Assembly (NCBI RefSeq): GCF_008642355.1 | Contig: NZ_CP029193.1 | Span: 496,001-560,000, forward strand | DNA from: Streptomyces venezuelae | GTDB taxonomy: Bacteria; Actinomycetota; Actinomycetes; Streptomycetales; Streptomycetaceae | Length of the DNA stretch: 64,000 bases | Reading direction: 5' to 3' | Shown here: piece after piece, positions 1-8,830 of the stretch | How positions within the stretch are numbered: the stretch's first letter is position 1 | How the letters are laid out: every line of letters begins with the position of its first letter | Notes under the pieces: model-generated | Told to the model about the DNA's origin: nothing | The model's input: the letters and a program-made list of their open reading frames with translations, nothing else | The model's database searches: none | Position numbers and translations under genes: made by a program

Positions 1-1
1 G

Positions 2-2383
2 CCCGAGCCCGAGCAGGTGCTGCGCCAGTTCCTCGACGCCGTGGCCGACACGCTCCCCCGCTCCCCCGCCGCACCCCTGGCCGCGGGCGGACCCGTGTAC
101 GCCGCGCCGGAACCCCAGTACGTGCCGGAGCAGCGCGCCTGGGCGCTGGACGTCGCCGCCGGGCACGACGCCGGGGTACGGATTTCGCTGCGCCTGGAGA
201 TTCCGGGTCTCGCCACGGTGGCCGACGACGGTACCCGGCTGCCCTTCCGTGCCGTGCTGCAGCTGCACAGTGTCAGCGACCCCTCGCTCGTCGCGGACGC
301 CGCGGAGGTGTGGGCGGGATCCGGCGCCTCGGGCCAGGCCTTCGGCCCGCGTGCCCGCATGGACGCCCTGCTCGCGCTGCGTCGCGCCACGCGCGCGTGG
401 CCGCCGCTCGCCCCGCTCCTGTCGGCCTCCGTCCCCGACGCGATCGAGCTGGCCGACGAGGACGTCACCGCGCTCCTGGGCGACGGCGCCCGCCTGTTGG
501 CCGGCGCGGGCGTCGACGTGCACTGGCCCAGGGAGCTGGCGCGCAATCTCACCGCACACGCCGTCATCGGCCCGGCCGAGGACGAGAGTGACCGGAAGGG
601 CCCTCACAAGCTTTCCTCGGACACACCGTCCTTCCTCTCTGCCGACACGCTCCTCGCCTTCAACTGGCGTTTCGCGCTGGGGGACCAGCAGCTCACACGG
701 GCAGAACTGGATCACCTCGCGGAATCGAACCGTCCGGTGGTCCGCCTCCGGGATCAGTGGGTGCTGGTCGATCCGGCCGAGGTCCGGCGCGCCCGCGAGC
801 AGCAGGATCACAAGGTCACCCCCATTGACGCGCTCGGTGCCGCACTGACTGGCACGGCCGAGGTCGGGGGCCTGCGCATCGATGTCGAGCCGACCGGGTG
901 GCTCGCCACTCTGCGGGAGCGGCTCGCCGACCCGGAAGGAATGGAGCCTGTCGGCCAACCCGCGGCCCTTGCCGCCGAGTTGCGCGACTACCAGCTGCGC
1001 GGCCTGAACTGGCTGGCCCGCATGACATCACTCGGGCTGGGTGCCTGTCTCGCCGACGACATGGGCCTCGGCAAGACGATCACGCTGATCTCCTTGCATC
1101 TGCACCGTCAGACGCAGGAGGAGTCCGCCGGACCCACCCTGGTGGTCTGTCCCACGTCACTGATGGGCAACTGGCAGCGCGAGGTGGAGAAGTTCGCGCC
1201 GGGCACGCGCGTACGCCGTTTCCACGGTTCCCAGCGCAACCTCGACGATCTGGCGGACGGCGAGTTCGTCCTCACGACCTACGGGACGATGCGGCTCGAC
1301 GCGGAGAGACTGGGTCGGGCCTCCTGGGGCATGGTCGTCGCCGACGAGGCCCAGCATGTGAAGAACCCCTATTCGGCCACGGCGAAGCAGCTGCGCACCA
1401 TCGGGACACGCGCGCGCGTGGCGCTCACCGGTACACCCGTGGAGAACAACCTCTCCGAACTGTGGGCGATCCTCGACTGGACGACCCCCGGCCTGCTCGG
1501 CCGGCTGGGGGCCTTTCGTACGCGGTACGCCCAGGCCGTCGAGGGCGGCTCGGATCCTGCTGCCGCCGAGCGGCTCGGACAGCTCGTGCGACCGTTTCTG
1601 CTGCGCCGCCGCAAGTCGGATCCGGGGATCGCTCCCGAACTGCCGCCCAAGACGGAGACCGACCGTGCCGTCTCGCTCACCGCGGAGCAAGCGGGCCTCT
1701 ACGAAGCGGTGGTGCGGGAGACGCTCGCTGACATCTCCGGTGCCGACGGGTTCGCGCGCAGGGGTCTGATCGTCAAGCTCCTGACGGGGCTCAAGCAGAT
1801 CTGCAATCACCCCGCGCAGTATCTCAAGGAAGACGAGCCCCGTATCCCGGGTCGCTCCGGAAAGCTGGAGCTGCTCGACGAGTTGCTCGACACGATCCTC
1901 GCGGAGGAGGCGAGCGTGCTCGTCTTCACGCAGTACGTCCAGATGGCGCGGTTGATCGAACAGCATCTCTCGGCGCGTGGTGTCCCCTCTCAGTTCTTGC
2001 ACGGGGGTACTCCTGTAGCGCATCGGGAGGCGATGGTGCAGCGCTTCCAGGACGGTGAAGTGCCGGTCTTCCTGCTGTCATTGAAGGCGGCCGGAACGGG
2101 CCTGAACCTGACCCGTGCCGAGCACGTCGTGCACTACGACCGCTGGTGGAACCCCGCGGTGGAGGCGCAGGCCACCGACCGCGCGTACCGCATCGGGCAG
2201 ACGCAGCCGGTGCAGGTGCACCGGCTGATCGCGGAGGGGACGATCGAGGACCGCATCGCCGACATGCTGCTGCGCAAGCGGGAGTTGGCGGACGCTGTCC
2301 TGGGATCCGGCGAGGCGGCTCTCACCGAGCTGACCGATGCCGAGCTTTCGGAACTTGTGGAGCTGCGAGGGGGCACGCGATGA
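2..2383 (+). CDS. SNF2-family DEAD/DEAH helicase (5' partial)
   Basis: C-terminal part of a SWI2/SNF2-type DNA-dependent ATPase; the frame is open to the left edge, so the start lies outside the window. Counting from the GTG at base 17, the Walker A segment DDMGLGKT lies near residues 347-354 and the Walker B DEAQ near 442. The C-terminal helicase lobe contains LSLKAAGTGLNLTRA and the arginine-finger region DRAYRIGQ typical of this superfamily. It overlaps the next gene by ATGA, so the two are co-translated; a helicase followed by a SWIM protein is a recurrent actinobacterial pair. It probably remodels nucleoprotein or acts in DNA repair; the substrate is unknown. Confidence 0.93.
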   Translation, partial: PEPEQVLRQFLDAVADTLPRSPAAPLAAGGPVYAAPEPQYVPEQRAWALDVAAGHDAGVRISLRLEIPGLATVADDGTRLPFRAVLQLHSVSDPSLVADAAEVWAGSGASGQAFGPRARMDALLALRRATRAWPPLAPLLSASVPDAIELADEDVTALLGDGARLLAGAGVDVHWPRELARNLTAHAVIGPAEDESDRKGPHKLSSDTPSFLSADTLLAFNWRFALGDQQLTRAELDHLAESNRPVVRLRDQWVLVDPAEVRRAREQQDHKVTPIDALGAALTGTAEVGGLRIDVEPTGWLATLRERLADPEGMEPVGQPAALAAELRDYQLRGLNWLARMTSLGLGACLADDMGLGKTITLISLHLHRQTQEESAGPTLVVCPTSLMGNWQREVEKFAPGTRVRRFHGSQRNLDDLADGEFVLTTYGTMRLDAERLGRASWGMVVADEAQHVKNPYSATAKQLRTIGTRARVALTGTPVENNLSELWAILDWTTPGLLGRLGAFRTRYAQAVEGGSDPAAAERLGQLVRPFLLRRRKSDPGIAPELPPKTETDRAVSLTAEQAGLYEAVVRETLADISGADGFARRGLIVKLLTGLKQICNHPAQYLKEDEPRIPGRSGKLELLDELLDTILAEEASVLVFTQYVQMARLIEQHLSARGVPSQFLHGGTPVAHREAMVQRFQDGEVPVFLLSLKAAGTGLNLTRAEHVVHYDRWWNPAVEAQATDRAYRIGQTQPVQVHRLIAEGTIEDRIADMLLRKRELADAVLGSGEAALTELTDAELSELVELRGGTR

Positions 2384-3699
2384 GTGACATCCATGATGAG
2401 ACGTACGACGACGCGGACGGCACACGCGCGGGCACGCAGTCGGAGGAGCGCACCTTCGCGGCGCTGCCGCCCGCGCACGGGCGGGGGTTCGCGCAGAGTT
2501 GGTGGGGTCAGGCCTGGTTGAAGGCCCTTGAGGACACCGCCCTGGATCTCCAGCAGCTGAAGGCCGGCCGCCGTCTCGCGCGCGCGGGCGCGGTGGGGGC
2601 CGTCTCCGTGCGTCCCGGTCGCATCACGGCTGTGGTCAAGGACCGGGACGGTACGCCGCACCGTTCCGATGTCCTGTTGCAGGAGCTGGGCCCAGAAGCC
2701 TGGGACCGCTTTCTGGAGATGGCCATCGAGAGGGCGGGCCACATCGCCGCGCTCCTGGACCGCGACATGCCGCCGCACTTGGTGGAGGATTCAGCGGCCG
2801 CGGGCGTCGAACTCCTGCCGGGCATCGGCGATCTCGAGCCCGAGTGCGACTGCGACGCGTGGGACCACTGCGGGCATACGGCTGCCCTCTGCTACCAAGT
2901 GGCACGTCTACTCGACGAGGACCCGTTCGTGCTGCTGCTGATGCGGGGACGCGGGGAGCGGATGCTCCTCGAAGAACTGCAGGCGCGCAGCGCCTCGACG
3001 GCCGAAGTCCGGGAGGCCCACGAGGGTGTCCAGGAGGGCGGTCCAGAGGGCGTGGACGCCGCTGAGGCGTACGCGGACGGCGCCATCCTCCCGCCGCTGC
3101 CTGCCCTGCCTCCGCTGCCCGCGGAGCCGGGTGTGCCGCCGTCGCTCGACACGGAGGCGGAACCGGCTGCGGGACTCGACGTCGCCGCGGTCGAGTTCCT
3201 GGCCGCACAGGCCGCCGTCGAAGCACACCGGCTCCTCGCCGACGCGCTCGCACCCGGTCACGAACGCCAGCCCATAGAGGCCGCCTTGTCGACCGCCGAG
3301 GACGCCGTCCGACTGGCGGCGGCGCTGCCCGGGAACGCGGTGGAAACACGGCTCGCGACGGCGTCCGAGCGCGGACGGGACGGTCTCGACCTTGCTGTCC
3401 GGGCCTGGAGGTACGGAGGTCGGGCCGCCCTCCATATCCTCGAAGAGACGTGGACGCCCGAAGACGAAGCGCTGGCACGCGCGCGTGCCGCACTGGACGC
3501 CGCCTGGGAAGAGGACGAAAGGCCCCGGCTTCGCGTCACGCACAACCGCTGGACCGTGGTCGGTACCGATGTGCAGCTGCGCCACGGCCGCGACGGCCGC
3601 TGGTGGCCCTACCGCAAGGAAAGCGGCCGTTGGGCTCCTGCGGGGCCCGCGACCCAGGACCCGGCGACGGCGCTGGCCGTCGCCGAAGGAAGCGAGTGA
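2380..3699 (+). CDS. SWIM zinc-finger domain protein
   Basis: A 439-residue protein starting at the ATG that overlaps the helicase stop (ATGA). The SWIM motif C-x-C-x5-C-x-H is visible as C156, C158, C164 and H166 and should bind one zinc ion. The first 60 residues (FAQSWWGQAWLKALED) are the conserved N-terminal block seen in SWIM proteins next to SNF2 helicases. The region after residue 200 is rich in Ala, Glu and Pro with low-complexity stretches. It probably works with the upstream helicase on DNA, inferred from coupling and family. An in-frame opening extends further upstream into the helicase gene but has no ribosome site and is rejected as start. Confidence 0.9.
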   Translation: MSDIHDETYDDADGTRAGTQSEERTFAALPPAHGRGFAQSWWGQAWLKALEDTALDLQQLKAGRRLARAGAVGAVSVRPGRITAVVKDRDGTPHRSDVLLQELGPEAWDRFLEMAIERAGHIAALLDRDMPPHLVEDSAAAGVELLPGIGDLEPECDCDAWDHCGHTAALCYQVARLLDEDPFVLLLMRGRGERMLLEELQARSASTAEVREAHEGVQEGGPEGVDAAEAYADGAILPPLPALPPLPAEPGVPPSLDTEAEPAAGLDVAAVEFLAAQAAVEAHRLLADALAPGHERQPIEAALSTAEDAVRLAAALPGNAVETRLATASERGRDGLDLAVRAWRYGGRAALHILEETWTPEDEALARARAALDAAWEEDERPRLRVTHNRWTVVGTDVQLRHGRDGRWWPYRKESGRWAPAGPATQDPATALAVAEGSE

Positions 3700-3841
3700 C
3701 GCGCCCTGTGCGGACACGGCGCGCTCTCCTCTAGGAGGCGCCGTCGGCACGTCCCTCTGTGTTCACCCAAGGGCCCCCTCGGGTTCGTGATGGCGGCGAA
3801 GTCTGACCGCTGTCACAAACCCTGTGCCTCAGGAGGCCCTG

Positions 3842-5191
3842 ATGTCCCCGCACGCCGCCCGTAAGGGCCGTGTCCGTCGTTCCATAGCCATCGGTCTGCC
3901 GCTCGCCGTGGTCGCCGCCCTGACGGTGGCAGGCACCGCGACGGGCCGACCGGGCGGCGGGCAGGGCGGGGCGCGCGTGACCACTGCCGCGACTCTCGGC
4001 GACATTCCGCTCGGCACCTTCAGCAACACGTTGCTGCCGGGCACCGTCAAGGACGACCGTGGTGTCGACCTCGGCGGCATCGGCAGCGATCTGTACCCGG
4101 CGGGCCGCAAGGGCGAGTTCTGGGCGGTGACCGACCGGGGGCCCAACGGCCAGATCAAGGTCGACGGCAAGAAGCGCCGCACCTTCCCGGTCCCCGGTTT
4201 CGACCCTGCGATCGTGAAGATCCGGGTCCGTGGGGACCGGACGAAGGTCGTCTCCGCGCTCCCGCTGACGACCTCCTCCGGGAAGCCCGTCACCGGATTG
4301 CCCAACCAGGAAGGGCGCGACGAGGCGCCGTACTCGTACGACGCGAAGAATCCCGTGTCGTACGACCCGAACGGCTTGGACACCGAAGGGCTCGTGCGTG
4401 CCCCGGACGGCACCTTCTGGCTGGTCGACGAGTACGGGCCGTCCCTGGTCCACGTCTCCGCGCGCGGGAAGGTCATCAAGCGGTACGTCCCGCGCGGGCT
4501 GAAGCTGCGTGGCGCCGATTACCCCGTGTCCGAGACGCTGCCAGGCGTCCTTCTGCACCGCGAGACGAACCGAGGATTCGAAGGGCTCGCCCAACTCCCC
4601 GGCGGGGATCTGGTGATGGCCGTGCAGAGTCCGCTCTCCCTGCCGGACGAGGATGCGGGCGAGGGCTCGCGCACTGCACGGTTGTTGCGCTTCTCACCGC
4701 GGAAGCAGGCCGTCACCGCCGAGTACGCCTACCGATTCGATCCCGTGGGCCTCGTCGATCCCGGTGAGAACGACACGTCGGAACTGAAGATCTCCTCCGT
4801 CGTCGCCACAGGACGCGACAAGCTCCTCGTCCAGGAGCGCACCGACAAAGCCGCACGCCTCCATGCCGTCACGCTGGGTCGGGGCGCGAACATCCTGGGC
4901 GGCAAGTGGGACAGGAGCACGACGCGGCCCGCCTTGGAGCAGCTCGACGAACCCGCCTCCTTCGGCGTGCCTGTCCTCGAAAAGCGCCTGGTGGTCGATC
5001 TGAACACGGTCGACGGCGTGCCCGGCAAGATCGAAGGCATCGCCCGGGTCGACAGTCGCACGCTGGCCCTCATCAACGACAACGACTTCGGAATGAGCGA
5101 CGGCCCGGAGGCGTTCGACAAGGACGGCCGGCTGGTGGACAGCGGCACGGAGACGACGGTGACATACGTACGGCTCCCCCGGCGGTACTGA
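3842..5191 (+). CDS. Secreted phytase-like/esterase-like protein
   Basis: A 449-residue exported protein. The ATG at 3842 is chosen over the GTG at 3824 because AGGAGG at 3831-3836 sits five bases upstream of it. A Sec-type signal peptide follows the basic start (VRRSIAIGLPLAVVAALTVAG). The mature part has the esterase-like-activity-of-phytase beta-propeller features: LGGIGSDLYP near the start, DTEGLVRAPDGTFWLVDEYGPS in the middle, and NRGFEGLAQLPGG later. Related proteins are annotated as phytase-like phosphoesterases, but the true substrate is not known. It is monocistronic and converges on the next gene with only five bases between the stops. Confidence 0.85.
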   Translation: MSPHAARKGRVRRSIAIGLPLAVVAALTVAGTATGRPGGGQGGARVTTAATLGDIPLGTFSNTLLPGTVKDDRGVDLGGIGSDLYPAGRKGEFWAVTDRGPNGQIKVDGKKRRTFPVPGFDPAIVKIRVRGDRTKVVSALPLTTSSGKPVTGLPNQEGRDEAPYSYDAKNPVSYDPNGLDTEGLVRAPDGTFWLVDEYGPSLVHVSARGKVIKRYVPRGLKLRGADYPVSETLPGVLLHRETNRGFEGLAQLPGGDLVMAVQSPLSLPDEDAGEGSRTARLLRFSPRKQAVTAEYAYRFDPVGLVDPGENDTSELKISSVVATGRDKLLVQERTDKAARLHAVTLGRGANILGGKWDRSTTRPALEQLDEPASFGVPVLEKRLVVDLNTVDGVPGKIEGIARVDSRTLALINDNDFGMSDGPEAFDKDGRLVDSGTETTVTYVRLPRRY

Positions 5192-5196
5192 CTTGG

Positions 5197-6012
5197 TCAG
5201 GACAGCGGTTTGGTGAGCTTGTGCCTGCCCGGGCCGCTGTCCCCCGCCAGACTGCACGCGACGTTGTCGATGCCCACCTTGTAGCCCGTGGCATCCGGGT
5301 ACTGCACGAGCGTCCCGCGCACTGTCCCGGACGGCTGGCCGCGCGCCTTGCGCTCCAGGGGCCCTTCGCAGAGGGCGGCCGCCGCCTTCTTCAGAGCTGC
5401 GTCCGTCGTGTAGGCACCCCTCAGCTCGGCGAACTTGACGACTTCGGCATCGTGCGGTTCGTTGCACGACCTCTTCGCGGCCTGTCCGGGCCGACTGCTG
5501 TCGACGTCGAAACAGTCGCCCTTCTTGAGGAGGTAGTACGGGACCTGGTCATCCGCGGGCGAGGGTACGGCCGGGTCGAGGTCGCTCGGGAAATCGGTCG
5601 GCAGGGTCGGGAAAGTGGTGGGCAGGGTCGGGAAGTCGGTCGGCAGCGAAGGGACGCCGCTGGGCAGGCCTGTGGGCAGCTCGCTCGGAATGCGGGACGG
5701 GATGCTCAAGGAGGGCGTGGGTTCGCGCGTTGTACTGCTGTCGGACTCGGCGGGTTCCTTCTCGCCGTCGCCGTCGTCGTTCATGACCAGCAGAACCACC
5801 ACGGCGACAGCTCCAAGAGCCAGGATGATCGCAAGCAGGGCGAAAAGGCCGTTGCGCCGCCCCGGCGGTCCTCCTTGAGGTGGCGGTGGCCAGCCCCCGG
5901 CCCCCGGGGGCGGCCCGTACCCGCCTCCCGGCGGCGGGCCGAACCCACCCCCTCCGGGCGGAGGAGCACTGGGCGGCGGAGGCGGCTGCGGCGGTACGGG
6001 CGGCATGGCCAT
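5197..6012 (-). CDS. Proline-rich membrane protein with septum-formation-type C-terminal domain
   Basis: A 271-residue protein starting at the ATG at 6012 (MAMPPVPPQ); a second ATG lies six bases upstream. The N-terminus is a Pro/Gly-rich cytoplasmic tail of about 55 residues. A single transmembrane segment follows (LFALLAIILALGAVAVVVLLV), then a Ser/Pro/Thr linker with repeated LPTDFPTLPT units. The extracytoplasmic C-terminal domain carries GDCFDVDS, then C-x2-PHDAEVV and a late Cys, the pattern of the actinobacterial septum-formation/DUF4190-associated domain. Its role is unproven; it is probably a cell-envelope protein. The repeat-rich linker DNA (5590-5700) may vary in length between strains. 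Confidence 0.78.
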   Translation of the reverse strand: MAMPPVPPQPPPPPSAPPPGGGGFGPPPGGGYGPPPGAGGWPPPPQGGPPGRRNGLFALLAIILALGAVAVVVLLVMNDDGDGEKEPAESDSSTTREPTPSLSIPSRIPSELPTGLPSGVPSLPTDFPTLPTTFPTLPTDFPSDLDPAVPSPADDQVPYYLLKKGDCFDVDSSRPGQAAKRSCNEPHDAEVVKFAELRGAYTTDAALKKAAAALCEGPLERKARGQPSGTVRGTLVQYPDATGYKVGIDNVACSLAGDSGPGRHKLTKPLS

Positions 6013-6085
6013 ACCCACCAGAGTCGCCTCGTACCGGTCATATGGCGAGACCCCTGCGCGAGTTGCCCGAGCGCGGGCCGGCGGA

Positions 6086-7252
6086 TCAGCTCCGGGCAGC
6101 CAACAGGTGGTCCATGGCCAGCTGGTCGAGCCGCTCGAAGGCCATGCCGCGCGCTGCGGCCTCCTCGACGTCGAACGCCTCGTAGGCGCTCCTGTCGGCG
6201 AGCAGACCCGAAAGCCCGTCCTCGGCCGTGGGAACGGCCAGCTCGTCCAGGCGAGCGACACGCAGCGCCTCACGTACTTCGGGATCGGCCCGGAACGCGG
6301 CCGCGCGCTCACGCAGAATCAGGTAATTGCGCATACAGCCCGCGGCCGAGGCCCACACCCCCTCGAAGTCCTCCGTGCGCGGCGGCTTGAAGTCGAAGTG
6401 CCTGGGGCCGTCGTACCCTCCCCTCTCCAAGAGGTCCACCAGCCAGAAGGCGCTGCGCAGATCACCGGCCCCGAACCGCAGATCCTGGTCGTACTTGATG
6501 CCGGTCTGTCCGTTGAGGTCGATGTGGAAGAGCTTGCCCGACCACAGCGCCTGAGCGATGGAGTGCGGGAAGTTGAGGCCCGCCATCTGCTCGTGCCCCA
6601 CCTCCGGATTGACGCCGTAGAGTTCCGGGTGCTCCAGGCGTTCGATGAACGCAAGGGCGTGGCCGACGGTGGGCAACAGGATGTCGCCCCGCGGCTCGTT
6701 GGGCTTCGGCTCGATGGCGAAACGCAATGCGTAGCCCTGTGTGGTCACGTACTCGCCGAGCAGGTCGAAGGCCTCCTTCATGCGGTCGAGGGCGACGGTC
6801 ACGTCCTTCGCGGCGCCGGATTCCGCACCCTCCCTGCCGCCCCACGCCACATAGGTGTGGGCGCCCAGCTCCGCCGCGAGGTCGATGTTGCGCATCGTCT
6901 TCCGCAGCGCGTAACGCCGCACGTCGCGGTCGTTGGCGGTGAACCCGCCGTCCTTGAAGACGGGATGGGTGAAGAGGTTCGTGGTGGCCATCGGCACGAC
7001 GAGCCCGGTGGCGTCCAGCGCCTGCCGGAACCGCTTGACGTGTCCCTCCCGTTCCGAGTCGGAGGACCCGAAGGGGATGAGGTCGTCGTCGTGGAAGGTC
7101 ACTCCGTAGGCGCCCAGTTCGGCGAGGTGACGCACCGAATCGGCGGGATCCAGCGCGGCCCGGGTGGCGTCTCCGAACGGATCCCTGCCCTGCCAGCCGA
7201 CCGTCCACAGGCCGAAGCTGAACTTGTCCTCAGGGGTGGGCTGATAGTTCAT
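6086..7252 (-). CDS. xylA: Xylose isomerase
   Basis: A 388-residue xylose isomerase (D-xylose to D-xylulose, also D-glucose to D-fructose), a cytoplasmic TIM-barrel enzyme using Mg, Mn or Co. It is the short class I actinobacterial type. Visible landmarks are the catalytic His54 in [12 protein letters not shown], metal ligands in [11 protein letters not shown] near residue 181, VGHEQMAG near 220, and the metal-binding HIDLNGQ plus [10 protein letters not shown] region near 245-260. Length and start ([19 protein letters not shown]) match the family. It is divergent from xylB and its ROK regulator, so the 123-bp intergenic region should carry both promoters and the operator. Confidence 0.97.
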   Translation of the reverse strand: MNYQPTPEDKFSFGLWTVGWQGRDPFGDATRAALDPADSVRHLAELGAYGVTFHDDDLIPFGSSDSEREGHVKRFRQALDATGLVVPMATTNLFTHPVFKDGGFTANDRDVRRYALRKTMRNIDLAAELGAHTYVAWGGREGAESGAAKDVTVALDRMKEAFDLLGEYVTTQGYALRFAIEPKPNEPRGDILLPTVGHALAFIERLEHPELYGVNPEVGHEQMAGLNFPHSIAQALWSGKLFHIDLNGQTGIKYDQDLRFGAGDLRSAFWLVDLLERGGYDGPRHFDFKPPRTEDFEGVWASAAGCMRNYLILRERAAAFRADPEVREALRVARLDELAVPTAEDGLSGLLADRSAYEAFDVEEAAARGMAFERLDQLAMDHLLAARS

Positions 7253-7286
7253 GTGCGGCTCCCTCGCCTATTTCGTCATGGCACTT

Positions 7287-7298
7287 TACAAATTAGTA
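7287..7298. promoter_or_regulatory. Candidate ROK/XylR operator between xylA and xylB
   Basis: TACAAATTAGTA is a 12-base imperfect palindrome (10 of 12 positions symmetric). It is an AT-rich island in otherwise GC-rich DNA, in the xylA-xylB divergent intergenic region, 35 bases upstream of xylA. AT-rich palindromes of this kind are typical of ROK/XylR operators. Assignment to the adjacent ROK regulator is inference. Confidence 0.5.
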
Positions 7299-7375
7299 TC
7301 CGAGGGCGCTGCTGGGAAGGTCGAGGAGTGAACTCCGGAGCGCACCCGGGGACAGCCGCAGAAACGGAGACCGTG

Positions 7376-8830
7376 ATGTCGTCAGCGCCCACCGCTCAGG
7401 GACCCTTTGTCGTCGGGGTGGACAGCTCCACGCAGTCCACCAAGGTCCTGGTCGTCGACGCGCCCACCGGCCGGGTGGTCGCGCGCGGGCAGGCACGGCA
7501 CCGCGTCAGCACAGGCGAACGCCGCGAAAGCGACCCACAGGAATGGTGGGACGCCCTGTGCACGGCCCTGGAACAGTGCGGGCAGGCGGCTCGCGAGGCC
7601 TCCGCCGTATCCATCGGCGGGCAGCAGCACGGACTCGTCACCCTCGGCAAGGACGGCAGCCCGGTGCGCCCGGCACTGCTCTGGAACGACGTGCGGTCGG
7701 CCCCACAGGCACGGAGCCTCGTGCAGCGCCTCGGCGGGGCCAAGGTGTGGGCCGATCGGGTGGGCAGTGTTCCCGGCCCCTCCTTCACCGTGACGAAGTG
7801 GGCCTGGCTCACCGAGCACGAGCCCGCCTCGGCCCGCGCCACCACTGCCGTTCGGCTGCCCCACGACTACCTCACGGAGCGGCTGACCGGCCTCGCCACG
7901 ACCGACCGCGGCGACGCCTCCGGAACGGGCTGGTGGGCGTCGGGGCCGGAGCGGTACGACGAGGGCATTCTCGACATGGTGGGACTCGACCCCGCACTGC
8001 TGCCCCGCGTGGCACGGCCGGGAGAGACCGTCGGTACGGTCCGGGGCGGCGGTGGACTGCCCTTCTCCAAGGGCACGCTGGTCGCCCCCGGCACCGGCGA
8101 CAACGCGGCGGCAGCACTGGGGCTCGGGTTGCGCCCCGGGACACCAGTGCTGAGCCTCGGCACGTCGGGCACGGTGTACGCCGTCTCGGAGCGCCGTCCG
8201 GCCGACCCGACGGGTACTGTGGCGGGCTTCGCCGACGCGCGTGGCGCATGGTTGCCGCTCGCCTGCACCCTGAATTGCACCCAGGCCGTCGACCGAGTCG
8301 CCGAACTGCTCCACCTGAGTCGTGAGGCGGTGGACCCGGGTGGCTCGGTCACCCTCCTGCCCTACTTGGACGGCGAGCGCACTCCGGATCTGCCCCACTC
8401 CTCGGGTGTCCTGCACGGCCTCCGGCACGACACGACGCCCGGTCAGCTCCTCCAGGCCGCGTACGACGGGGCCGTGCACTCACTGCTCGGCGCCCTCGAC
8501 CTGGTTCTGGACGCCGACGCCGACCGGTCGACCCCGCTGTTGCTCATCGGAGGCGGCGCGCGCGGCACGGCCTGGCAGCACACCGTGCAGCGCCTCTCCG
8601 GACGCCCCGTGCAGATCCCGGAAGCACAGGAACTGGTGGCACTCGGGGCCGCGGCTCAGGCGGCGGGCCTGCTGACCGAGGAGGACCCGAGCGCCATCGC
8701 GCGGCGTTGGGACACGGCTCGGGGGCCCGTGCTCGACCCCGTGGAACGCGACGAGGCGGCGCTGTCCAGGATCTCCGGGGTACTCTCCGACGCGGCGCCG
8801 CTCCTGGACAGGGCGCCCCACGGGGAATGA
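7376..8830 (+). CDS. xylB: Xylulokinase
   Basis: A 484-residue FGGY-family kinase that phosphorylates D-xylulose to xylulose 5-phosphate, feeding the pentose phosphate pathway. The ATG at 7376 has GGAG six bases upstream; a GTG one codon earlier is an alternative. Seen: the N-terminal phosphate-binding GVDSSTQSTKVLVVD, GGQQHGLV near 80, LLWNDVRS near 100, the catalytic-base region LAPGTGDNAAAALG-type motif near 240, and the C-terminal adenosine segment LIGGGARG. The next gene starts inside its stop codon (ATGA), so kinase and regulator are translationally coupled. Confidence 0.96.
   Translation: MSSAPTAQGPFVVGVDSSTQSTKVLVVDAPTGRVVARGQARHRVSTGERRESDPQEWWDALCTALEQCGQAAREASAVSIGGQQHGLVTLGKDGSPVRPALLWNDVRSAPQARSLVQRLGGAKVWADRVGSVPGPSFTVTKWAWLTEHEPASARATTAVRLPHDYLTERLTGLATTDRGDASGTGWWASGPERYDEGILDMVGLDPALLPRVARPGETVGTVRGGGGLPFSKGTLVAPGTGDNAAAALGLGLRPGTPVLSLGTSGTVYAVSERRPADPTGTVAGFADARGAWLPLACTLNCTQAVDRVAELLHLSREAVDPGGSVTLLPYLDGERTPDLPHSSGVLHGLRHDTTPGQLLQAAYDGAVHSLLGALDLVLDADADRSTPLLLIGGGARGTAWQHTVQRLSGRPVQIPEAQELVALGAAAQAAGLLTEEDPSAIARRWDTARGPVLDPVERDEAALSRISGVLSDAAPLLDRAPHGE

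Noticed and set aside
1157..2023. Long antisense frames opposite the helicase and many similar ones elsewhere
   Set aside because: In GC-rich DNA the frame antisense to real genes stays open; translations are Arg/Pro/Gly-rich without family motifs or ribosome sites.
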